Of a stretch of 59,707 nucleotides of DNA, positions 8,872 to 16,605 are shown in pieces. Position numbers and translations under genes: made by a program. Origin of the DNA: Candidatus Bathyarchaeota archaeon (GTDB taxonomy: Archaea > Thermoproteota > Bathyarchaeia > Bathyarchaeales > Bathycorpusculaceae); contig CAIUPH010000003.1 in NCBI GenBank assembly GCA_903901015.1, positions 1 through 59,707 on the forward strand. The letters are read 5' to 3'. How positions within the stretch are numbered: the first letter of the stretch is position 1; every line of letters begins with the position of its first letter. Under the pieces are notes generated by a model. That model was not told the DNA's origin. It saw only the letters and a list, made by a program, of their open reading frames with translations, and searched no databases.

Positions 8872-10178
8872 CCACTCCCTAACAAGCCTAACTGCAAAAT
8901 TACAACTCGCGAAGTTCCTTCTGCAGTGTATTCTGAAGCATAGAGCCTAGGCTGATAGTATGAGAGAAGACTCAGGCCAGTAACTCGAACGTCAGGTGTT
9001 CGGGTTAAGCCTAAAGCTAAAAGCGAACCCGAAATGTTGCTTGAGCCAGCGGCATAGTGGTTGTATATTGCTCCAGCCAAGTAGTCACCTGAAGGGTTGA
9101 ATATGTTAAGCCCGACTTTGAGGTTGTACCCCGCTAAGGTTGAGTTGGATAAGGCTCGGGTTGCAGTTTGGTAAGTTGAAGGGTAAATTCCATAGTAATT
9201 GCAAAGCCCAGCAACATTCTGAGTAAGCGTGACCTGCCTGCTTGCGCTGTCAGTGATTGCATTCGTGTTGGAAGCATAGGCTTGGTTGTTTAAACCCTCA
9301 AGAAAACCCCTTGAACCTCCCTGACCAGTCATCTGCATCCCATAAATGCCCCAGCTGTTCTGTGCACCAGAAAAAGTGGCAGTGTTGCTCACGTAGTAGA
9401 ATGGGTACCCGACGATGCTGGACCAAGTCCAATTATACAAGTTTACTCTTTGCCCCAAGTAGTAGCTGTAACAGGCGTATGAATCGGTAGAATAAGGCGC
9501 TTTACAATAAGCAGACGGAATGGGCACAGCTTCTCCGTAAGTATTGATAACCACTGCGTTTTGAACATTTTCTCCCTGCAAAGGTGTCCCGTTCAGAATT
9601 TGCCCAAGTTGTGAGGTATTCTGCACCATTACTGTGTTAACAAAATAGGGCGACAATTGATTGTATAAGTCTTGAGCTAAACTTTGTGCTGTGTAACCAG
9701 TAATCCACCAGCCGTTTGCGTCACTGCAGTTGAGGATATACAGTGTTCCACCGTTGCCTTGGGCACCGATTTTTTCGGGTGTAAAGTTAAATGACACATT
9801 TGAAGAAGCCACAGCGTATGTTGAGGCATCGTTTGTTATTCCGAGGCTTTGGGCATTAGACATTGATTTTGAAAAGTTGTAGACTTGCCCATCTGCGGAG
9901 TTCACATCGTAAACTGTGAGGTTGTATATTACGTTGGGCGGCAGGGAAGCTGAAAGAGCAACCTGCAGATTACCCCAAAGCACTGGGTCGTCGTCGGTGA
10001 AGGCTGCTTTGCTTAAGTCGTAGCTGGAATCGAGCGTTTGCAGGGTTGTGAATGAGAGGCGTCTGAGGTTTATGGGTGAAACTTGACTTGGCGGCGGCAG
10101 TACAGTGAAGAACGAGACGGCGATGAATGCGCCAGAGATGATTATTATAACGAATAAGACTTCGATTGTACGAATCAT
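8868..10178 (-). CDS. Membrane-anchored surface protein of the pilus-like operon
   Basis: 436 residues. The N-terminal helix (VLFVIIIISGAFIAVSFF) has almost no leader, followed by a Pro-rich joint and a large extracellular part rich in Ser, Asn and Tyr with several Cys residues. No known domain recognised. It begins immediately after the previous gene's stop and overlaps the 1105-residue protein by ATGA, so it is co-translated. It could be a minor pilin or pseudopilin with a passenger domain; only the anchor and the context support this. Confidence 0.75.
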   Translation of the reverse strand: MIRTIEVLFVIIIISGAFIAVSFFTVLPPPSQVSPINLRRLSFTTLQTLDSSYDLSKAAFTDDDPVLWGNLQVALSASLPPNVIYNLTVYDVNSADGQVYNFSKSMSNAQSLGITNDASTYAVASSNVSFNFTPEKIGAQGNGGTLYILNCSDANGWWITGYTAQSLAQDLYNQLSPYFVNTVMVQNTSQLGQILNGTPLQGENVQNAVVINTYGEAVPIPSAYCKAPYSTDSYACYSYYLGQRVNLYNWTWSSIVGYPFYYVSNTATFSGAQNSWGIYGMQMTGQGGSRGFLEGLNNQAYASNTNAITDSASRQVTLTQNVAGLCNYYGIYPSTYQTATRALSNSTLAGYNLKVGLNIFNPSGDYLAGAIYNHYAAGSSNISGSLLALGLTRTPDVRVTGLSLLSYYQPRLYASEYTAEGTSRVVILQLGLLGSG

Positions 10179-11405
10179 TTAGCCACTCCCCGTGTACGCA
10201 AGGTTCCACAGTTCAAGTTTAGCTTGGTAAGCGATTCCGCCGATGGTGACTTGGCGAAGGTCAGTTGTAACCCACTCTTGACCCGCGGGGTTGCCTCCGA
10301 AAGTTAAGGGAAAAGCCAGAGAACCCAGCCCCCAAGACATCAGAACAAGACCATACTGCCCCGCAGTGCCCTTACAGGTGACAATCAATATTCCGTCGCT
10401 ATCAGGAAGGGTTATGGAAGAGAAGTTTTGTCCACTACCCGAATTATAGACGCTTCCAAATGCACTTGGTTGATCCAGAGCAACCTGGCGCAGAGTGTAT
10501 TCTTCAGTTAAGATGACAAATGACGCATTGTAGCTTAACAGTGAATACGAAGGCGACGCTGAGGGCTGACCGACTGAGTCGCTGTGGACGAGGGTTACGT
10601 TTCTATTTTGAAAACTGTCTATTAGCGGAACTACGTTTTTTGTTGAGGATTGAGGATTCTGCAGGTAGTAGCCGATTCCCTTTAACCCATCAAGGTAAGT
10701 GTAAACTATCAATGCGTAAACTTGATTTTCACCGTTAATTGGAAAACTCAACTGCGCGGACCCTATCGAGTCAACGACGCCGACTCCATTAGTCACTGTG
10801 TACGAAGGAATGCTGTTTGCATCTTGCTTTACCTGCACAAGACTATAACTGAATGGTGCGTTTGCAAGTGGATAACCCGTTCCTACAGCGCTGACAGTAA
10901 ATTGCGCCGGTTGCCCACTAGATATTTTTGTGATTGAAACTGTTATCGTGGGCGAAAGCGTAAGTTGGAATCCATAGGTTCCGTTTATGCCCAGCAGTTT
11001 AGATGCAGTTGAGCTGTTAAGGCACTTTGCGTTCGACGCGAGCATGTAACCTCCGAACCCACCTGTAACGTTGCTGTAGTAGGATGCGGTTCTTGGATAG
11101 TAAATGGGCGTTTGAGTGGATGAAGCTAACCTCATGCAAGCAGAAGAACTCAACTTGTACTGGTTGAAATCTGGGTCTTGCAATCCCAAACCTACTACGG
11201 AAGTGTCGCTTTGCCCCCAATTGTCAGGTAACCCTGGATTCAGCAGTATTGTGTCTAATAGGTCGCTTGTTTTAGTTGACAAAGCATTATGGCGTTCATA
11301 CGCAAGTCCTGTCTGCATTGTATTGCTGAAGAGACCGATAAAAATCATGATTGCTGCCATGAAGATTATCAGGGAAATCATGTGATCCAAAGCAGCGCTT
11401 GCCAT
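10179..11405 (-). CDS. Membrane-anchored surface protein of the pilus-like operon
   Basis: About 408 residues starting at MASAALDHMISLIIFMAAI; a GTG 15 bases upstream is possible but would overlap the previous gene. One N-terminal hydrophobic helix (residues 8-30) is followed by a Ser/Gly/Thr-rich exterior. The pattern after the helix (ERHNALSTKTSDLLDTIL) recalls TadE-like and archaeal pilin-like stems. The start is one base after the TAG of the 159-residue gene, and the stop abuts the next ATG. The function is inferred from operon position only. Confidence 0.75.
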   Translation of the reverse strand: MASAALDHMISLIIFMAAIMIFIGLFSNTMQTGLAYERHNALSTKTSDLLDTILLNPGLPDNWGQSDTSVVGLGLQDPDFNQYKLSSSACMRLASSTQTPIYYPRTASYYSNVTGGFGGYMLASNAKCLNSSTASKLLGINGTYGFQLTLSPTITVSITKISSGQPAQFTVSAVGTGYPLANAPFSYSLVQVKQDANSIPSYTVTNGVGVVDSIGSAQLSFPINGENQVYALIVYTYLDGLKGIGYYLQNPQSSTKNVVPLIDSFQNRNVTLVHSDSVGQPSASPSYSLLSYNASFVILTEEYTLRQVALDQPSAFGSVYNSGSGQNFSSITLPDSDGILIVTCKGTAGQYGLVLMSWGLGSLAFPLTFGGNPAGQEWVTTDLRQVTIGGIAYQAKLELWNLAYTGSG

Positions 11406-11406
11406 T

Positions 11407-11886
11407 CTATGTACTACCACCGTAAGATATCATGATGGAACCCGATGTTTTAGCGGCGATAAAGCTGCGGTTATGGTCGGTGCTGTTGAATGAAAGATGA
11501 TCCATCCAATCGACGTTTTGCCCCAGGGTTACAATGGTTGAGGACACGCTTTTTGTACCAATGAGTTTGAGTGTTATGTTCATGATTTTGTAGGAAGCAT
11601 CGGTCTGCGTCACATGCGTCAGGGTCGCCGTGTAAGCGCGGTTGTCTATTAACTGTGGACCATCCAGGGTGATTTTCATGGAGCCGTTAGAAATCGATGC
11701 GTGGTTCATGGTATAGTAAAGTTGCTGCACGGAGCTGCCCATGTGCCCCGCGGTTTCCTGGAGTTGAAGCGTATCGCTGGAGTTCGACCAGGTACCCATG
11801 ATAACTGAGGCTGTTAATGGAAAAAGGAAAATCTGCATAATCAGAACAGGAATCATAATCATGTATTCGATAGTTATATGCGCCAA
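11407..11886 (-). CDS. Small TadE-like/pilin-like protein
   Basis: 159 residues with the N-terminus MAHITIEYMIMIPVLIMQIF: a short leader, Glu five residues into the helix and a long hydrophobic run, as in pilin and TadE families where Glu5 helps subunit packing. The rest is a small beta-rich domain with several N-glycosylation sequons. By size it is the best candidate for a major or minor structural pilin of this operon. It is 17 bases after the preceding pilin-like gene. Confidence 0.75.
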   Translation of the reverse strand: MAHITIEYMIMIPVLIMQIFLFPLTASVIMGTWSNSSDTLQLQETAGHMGSSVQQLYYTMNHASISNGSMKITLDGPQLIDNRAYTATLTHVTQTDASYKIMNITLKLIGTKSVSSTIVTLGQNVDWMDHLSFNSTDHNRSFIAAKTSGSIMISYGGST

Positions 11887-11903
11887 CTTTTAGCCTCCAT
11901 AGT

Positions 11904-12758
11904 TTACACTTGTCCGATTGCAACTATCACTTTGCCAACGTAAAATTCAATAATCGAATTTGATGGCAACCTTGGCGTTGAAGTATTGTTGAGAGTTACG
12001 GTTGTGCTGTTAAAATTGAAGAACGAAGAGTCGAATCCAAGGGATGCCGCCTTTGGAAAACTAACGCTGATGATTACTTGATCAACTCCGCTTCGGGTAG
12101 CTTTTGAGATGCCATCTCCCGTCAACGTAATGGATTGGGATCTGTAGAGGTTGGTTCCGTTTTCAAGGTCGGGCAGATAGAACTTGAAATAACTAGTCGA
12201 AGTTACTGTGGAAGTAAGTACTCTCATAGTGGGAACCAGAACTGCTCGAAGGTAACTACCGTCTTTCATTGGTAATTTTTGTTCGCATACCACTTGGCTT
12301 ATTGGTGATGAAGAACTGGATAGAAGAAAAGAGCTGTTGGCGTTTGTGGGAAGACGCTCAAAGTATTTGTTGTTCATCGAGTACGAGCCTGTGGGCATGT
12401 TGTAGAGAATTATCCCTGTTTGCCCCGATAAAGTCAGATTTTCCCATCCCGCGCTGGAATGCACTCGGAAAGTGTAGTTGAGCGCCACTTCTTGGAATTT
12501 CAGGTTTCCAAACTTGCTCGAGTAAGTAACTGTCTGAGTTCGCCCAACCGTCCAAGCGATGTCGTCAATCTGCTGCCCCGTCGTCTGCATAAACTGCTTG
12601 CTCATGCTAAACTCGTTCTGCGCCAACTTAACGTTCAAGATGTTGTTTGCGTAGCTCATCGCTACCAAAATCATAACGATGCCTGCGGCTGTCAGTATGA
12701 CCGTTGAGATAGCGGGGCTTGCTGCCCTCTCATTCTGTCGTAAACTTTGCCTTCGCAT
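11904..12758 (-). CDS. Archaeal pilin-like protein
   Basis: 284 residues. The leader is rich in Arg (MRRQSLRQNERA), followed by ASPAISTVILTAAGIVMIL, which closely matches the archaeal pilin N-terminus consensus (charged leader, Ala/Gly, then S-P-x-I-x-T and a helix). The exterior is Ser/Thr-rich with beta character. It lies 12 bases after the platform protein gene and is the first of five membrane-anchored surface genes in the operon. The prepilin peptidase at the end of the operon is the likely processing enzyme. Confidence 0.82.
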   Translation of the reverse strand: MRRQSLRQNERAASPAISTVILTAAGIVMILVAMSYANNILNVKLAQNEFSMSKQFMQTTGQQIDDIAWTVGRTQTVTYSSKFGNLKFQEVALNYTFRVHSSAGWENLTLSGQTGIILYNMPTGSYSMNNKYFERLPTNANSSFLLSSSSSPISQVVCEQKLPMKDGSYLRAVLVPTMRVLTSTVTSTSYFKFYLPDLENGTNLYRSQSITLTGDGISKATRSGVDQVIISVSFPKAASLGFDSSFFNFNSTTVTLNNTSTPRLPSNSIIEFYVGKVIVAIGQV

Positions 12759-12770
12759 ACGTTATGTCTC

Positions 12771-14492
12771 CTATCCAAGTTTTACGAATTGCGGAATCAC
12801 TTTGGCGGCTACTATCGAGATTGCTACGAGGATAGCTGCGTGCTTGAAGCCTGCTCCAACGGATTCTTCACTTATTTTTCCCGCGACGATGCCGATGAGG
12901 TAACTGTTGAAGATGACTGAGGAGATGAACACTACTTTCATCAAGGTGTTATCAGGGGGCGCCGATGTGGCTCCAGGCACCGCGATTCCGGTGGTTAAGC
13001 CCATCATCATGATGGTTGTTGCCACCAGCAGAATCGAAGCTAAATAGGGCATCATCACGTAGGGTCGAACTGACATTTTCTTTTCTTTCTCAACTTCCTG
13101 AGTTAAATTGTTGAAACGCGCCAGTGACTCAATCATCGGAATCGTTCCGCCGCCGACATCAATGGTTTCAACAAGTAGGAACATGACAATTTGCACCATC
13201 CAGCTGCGTGTGCGATGGAGGAAATCCATCATGACTTTTTTAATCGGGATACCCCAGGAAATTTCGGAGCTGATTTTCCTAAGTTGATGACTGAATGTGC
13301 CATAATCTCGTTTTGAGAGGGCTTCGATACATCTTTCTGGTGAAAGCCCTGTTTTTCGAACTTCAGTTAGGTCGCGTAGGAAGTTTGTGACGCCTTGCTC
13401 CATGCTGTCTCTTGTTTTGGCTAATCGGATGTGAACTATGGCAGCTGGTACCGCGGAAACAATCAATGCTATTGAGAGCGCTATGGGTAAGTCAAGTCCC
13501 CAAGCCTGCAGGTTAGTGAAGAGTGGAAGTTGCGTTGCACCCATGAAGTTGGTGAGTAGCAGGAAAACGAATATAGCGAGTACGCTTGAGAGGGCGAAGA
13601 CTTTGTATGGGCGCATCTCCGTCAGCGGGGTTTTGGGCTGCATACTGTGCGCCATGTAGACGAACATTATAGAGAGCATGGGCGTGAAGATGTATGTGTA
13701 CATCAGTATCCCTGAGAACTGGGAGATGTCTGCGGTTGAGCTGGATCCATTCTGGATTCCGTTCACTGCGAAGAGGATATAGAAGCAAAGCGACATCATA
13801 ACCATAACAATTATGAAGGTTTCAAGAAGCATACCTAACCGTTCAGCGGCGGCTTTAACGCGCAGAGCGCGGGATTTGAATATGTCTTCCGCTTTACGCT
13901 CAAGATAGTGGCCGATGTCGCCGCCTATGATGACAGTTGAGGCGTAGCCTCCCAGGAAGTCTTTGAATAAATCCAGCGGCGTCTTCTTTGCCGCCAATTC
14001 AAGAGCTGAGAGCGGGTCAACGCCGAAGATTTCTACGTCTTTTATGATGTCTCGGGCTTCTTTACTCATAGCGGGCATAAGGTCAACTTGGGTTAAACGT
14101 TTGAAGCTCGTGTAGGGCGCGATTCCGCCTGAAGACATGACGCTTATGTATGCTGCTGCAAAGGGCATTTCACGTTCCAAACTTGCAGATCTATCGCTGG
14201 CGTTGTTCATCGGCACAACTAAAAAACCAGCGATTACAAAAAGGGGAAGAGGAACCAGGATTAAGAGAGGTAGAAAACTGTACATTAAAGCGATTATTCC
14301 CGCAATAACCGAAACTGGAACAGTCAGTAAGGCTATGAAGAACATCAGTGAAACGTAGGTTTCAGGATAGATTTTTACGCGTCCCTTTTCGAGGGAAGTC
14401 TTGATTGATGTGAAGCCGTTCTTCAGGAAGTACGGTGCGAATCGCCCAAAGAGGCGAAACGAGATTGCTTCGAATTTATCTAGAAGCGGCAA
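12771..14492 (-). CDS. Type II/IV secretion platform membrane protein (TadC/ArlJ/PilC-like)
   Basis: 573 residues with two T2SSF-type halves: one around residues 105-235 (MSSGGIAPYTSFKRL) and one around 365-490 (TEVRKTGLSPERCIEALS), each followed by hydrophobic membrane helices. In this family the protein is the inner membrane platform on which the ATPase drives pilus assembly. It overlaps the ATPase gene by 17 bases and is followed by the pilin-like genes, the standard archaeal order. The length and two-domain layout fit archaeal pilus rather than bacterial TadB/TadC single-domain proteins. Confidence 0.9.
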   Translation of the reverse strand: MPLLDKFEAISFRLFGRFAPYFLKNGFTSIKTSLEKGRVKIYPETYVSLMFFIALLTVPVSVIAGIIALMYSFLPLLILVPLPLFVIAGFLVVPMNNASDRSASLEREMPFAAAYISVMSSGGIAPYTSFKRLTQVDLMPAMSKEARDIIKDVEIFGVDPLSALELAAKKTPLDLFKDFLGGYASTVIIGGDIGHYLERKAEDIFKSRALRVKAAAERLGMLLETFIIVMVMMSLCFYILFAVNGIQNGSSSTADISQFSGILMYTYIFTPMLSIMFVYMAHSMQPKTPLTEMRPYKVFALSSVLAIFVFLLLTNFMGATQLPLFTNLQAWGLDLPIALSIALIVSAVPAAIVHIRLAKTRDSMEQGVTNFLRDLTEVRKTGLSPERCIEALSKRDYGTFSHQLRKISSEISWGIPIKKVMMDFLHRTRSWMVQIVMFLLVETIDVGGGTIPMIESLARFNNLTQEVEKEKKMSVRPYVMMPYLASILLVATTIMMMGLTTGIAVPGATSAPPDNTLMKVVFISSVIFNSYLIGIVAGKISEESVGAGFKHAAILVAISIVAAKVIPQFVKLG

Positions 14493-16305
14493 CTGGTTTT
14501 ACCTCTTCACTGTCGACTATTTTTTGGTAGAATTCTTTGGGTCTGGCGTAGTACTCTGCGATTATCAAGGCGACTTCTTTGTAGCTTCGTATATTGCTCT
14601 TTCGCATCCAACGCAGCACTTGGGTTCGCCGGTTCATCTCTTCAAGGAGTTGTTCACGTGTTATTCCCAGGCGCTCAGAAAAATTAGTGAGCAAGAAACT
14701 GTGGTCTAAATCGATGATTTGCTCGTCTTTGATAGGGTCCCACTTGAAGGATTCCACGAATTTTTCGGCATCGATAATTTCATTGACTGAGAGAACCCGG
14801 CGGTAAGCTTTCTTTACTCCGTTCTTTACCAGGTGGACACGCTGAACAGACATGACGATGTTCATAAGCGGAATGTATGCTGGCGAAATATCCATGGGTT
14901 TCTGGGTGAGTCGTCTGACGGCTGACTGGACGTTTTCAGCGTGCATAGTACACATGCCACCGTGACCCGTAGCGAGCGCTTGGAACAGAACATATGCTTC
15001 TTGACCACGAACCTCGCCCACAATCATCAAGTCGGGGCGGTGACGCATACAGGTCTTAACCAAATCGAAGAGCGCAACTTCACCAACAGTGCTGCCGCCT
15101 AAACCATAACTCTGCCTTGCGATTAGCGAAACCCAGTTTTCATGGGACAAGTTGAGTTCGGCGGTTTCTTCGATAGTCATGATTTTGCTGCCGGGCTTAA
15201 TGAGGCAGCCTAAAGCGTTTAGCGCGGTGGTTTTGCCCGCGGCTGTTCCTCCCAGAACCATGACTGAAGCTCGGTTTTCGAGGCAAATCCAGAGGTAAGC
15301 CGCCATTTCTTCGGTGAAGGTACCGATGTTGATTAGGTCGATGATTGAGTATGGGTCGTCGCGGAACTTTCGAATTGTAAAAGCAGTGCCAAACGGCGTA
15401 ATTTCCCGTCTGTAAGCTACAGCGAGCCGGTGTTTACCTGGAAGCGAAGCATCCACGATTGGGAATGCACTGCTAACGTGTTTGCCAGCCATGTGAACAA
15501 GTTTAACGACTAAGTTGTCTAGTTCCTCGTCGTTTTCAAATTTAAGGTTAGTTTCTATGCTTTCGAAGTTACGGTGCCAAATGTAAACAGGCCTGTTGAC
15601 TCCGTCGCAGGAAATGTCTTCTATGTTGGGGTCCCGCATCAACGGGTCAATTTTGCCAAACCCAACCAAGTCGCGTTCTGCGTGATAGAGAATTTTGTAC
15701 CACGAAACATCTGGGAGCCAACCGAGGCTGATTCGGTATTTGTCAACGATTTTTTTGGCTGCTTCAGCGAAGAATTTTCTTGGGTCAGCAACTTCGTCTT
15801 TCGGTGACTCGATTTCGGCAAGCAATATTTCCAGAATGCGGTTGTATATTCCGCGTTCCATAGGGTCAAGCGATAATTCGTCAAGGACGTATTTGTGTTC
15901 GCCTGTTTTGGGGTCTTGAACTATGAAGACCTGCGCGAATGGCTCGTAGAGGGGGTATTTGTCGATGATTTTTATTCCTTTTGGCAAGGTTTTTGCGGGC
16001 AGTTTTGTTTCGGGTTCGGATTTCTTCTTTTTTGAAAAAAGCTTCGAAAAGAAGACGCTTTTAAATGCCTTGTCGGAAGTTTTTTTCTCTTTTGGGGTAA
16101 CGACAAGTTTTGGTAATTTTGGTAATTTAATTTTGATTGTGTTTTTGATTTTTATTTTGGATTTTTTTAGGGTCAGTTTTGTGTTGACAAGTTTTTGTTT
16201 GAGGTTACTGCTTGTTTGTTGTAGTTTGGCAGATACTCTGTGGATTGATTGTTTTAGGGGTTGTTTGATGGGAGGGATTCGCATTTTTGAGGTCGACATA
16301 TCCAT
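14476..16305 (-). CDS. Type II/IV secretion system assembly ATPase (ArlI/TadA/GspE family)
   Basis: 609 residues. Walker A is GGTAAGKTT near residue 353; Walker B is DLMIVGEVRG near 427; the His box lies between GHGG and MHAENVQSAVRRL. The enzyme powers assembly of the surface structure encoded downstream. Residues 1-110 are an unusual strongly basic extension, full of Lys-rich repeats such as KSKIKIKNTIKIKLPKLPK, preceding the N-terminal domain. The start is ambiguous: ATG at 16305, 16299 or 16284 are all in frame, and the TATA-like promoter is so close that the mRNA may be leaderless or begin at an internal ATG. Confidence 0.92.
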   Translation of the reverse strand: MDMSTSKMRIPPIKQPLKQSIHRVSAKLQQTSSNLKQKLVNTKLTLKKSKIKIKNTIKIKLPKLPKLVVTPKEKKTSDKAFKSVFFSKLFSKKKKSEPETKLPAKTLPKGIKIIDKYPLYEPFAQVFIVQDPKTGEHKYVLDELSLDPMERGIYNRILEILLAEIESPKDEVADPRKFFAEAAKKIVDKYRISLGWLPDVSWYKILYHAERDLVGFGKIDPLMRDPNIEDISCDGVNRPVYIWHRNFESIETNLKFENDEELDNLVVKLVHMAGKHVSSAFPIVDASLPGKHRLAVAYRREITPFGTAFTIRKFRDDPYSIIDLINIGTFTEEMAAYLWICLENRASVMVLGGTAAGKTTALNALGCLIKPGSKIMTIEETAELNLSHENWVSLIARQSYGLGGSTVGEVALFDLVKTCMRHRPDLMIVGEVRGQEAYVLFQALATGHGGMCTMHAENVQSAVRRLTQKPMDISPAYIPLMNIVMSVQRVHLVKNGVKKAYRRVLSVNEIIDAEKFVESFKWDPIKDEQIIDLDHSFLLTNFSERLGITREQLLEEMNRRTQVLRWMRKSNIRSYKEVALIIAEYYARPKEFYQKIVDSEEVKPVAASR

Positions 16306-16320
16306 TTCGCTGAACTATAT

Positions 16321-16377
16321 TATTAAGTATTATGTCTCACTAAATACTATTGTAAATGTGTTCAACACAAATACAAA
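16321..16377 (-). promoter_or_regulatory. Promoter and palindromic operator of the pilus-like operon
   Basis: A 57-base block matches, without gaps and at 49 of 57 positions, a block upstream of the surface repeat protein (18944-19000). It contains a TATA-like TAATACTTAATA on the minus strand, a conserved TAGTGAGACA just upstream of it, and a perfect palindrome TGTGTTCAACACA at 16357-16369. The three differing bases at the palindrome centre and the preserved arms suggest a protein-binding site. Common control of the two transcription units is inferred. Confidence 0.7.
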
Positions 16378-16605
16378 TCCACCAAAAACAAAAAACAGCC
16401 CAAAACTAAGCAAAACCGAAAAATCGCCACTAAACCAGCCCCACACAATTGTTTAACATAAGAAAGACGAGATGTTGAAAGGACATTTTTGGCAAAGCTT
16501 CCAGTGAGCATTTTTGTGGATAACTGGCATTATGGGTAGATTTGGTAACTCAAGGTCACCAATACAAGTGCAGCCAATTGCAAAGCTGTTGAGTGATATA
16601 TCGGG

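Noticed and set aside
12269-12481. Plus-strand frame inside the pilin-like gene
   Set aside because: Shadow of the minus-strand gene; poor start context and codon pattern.
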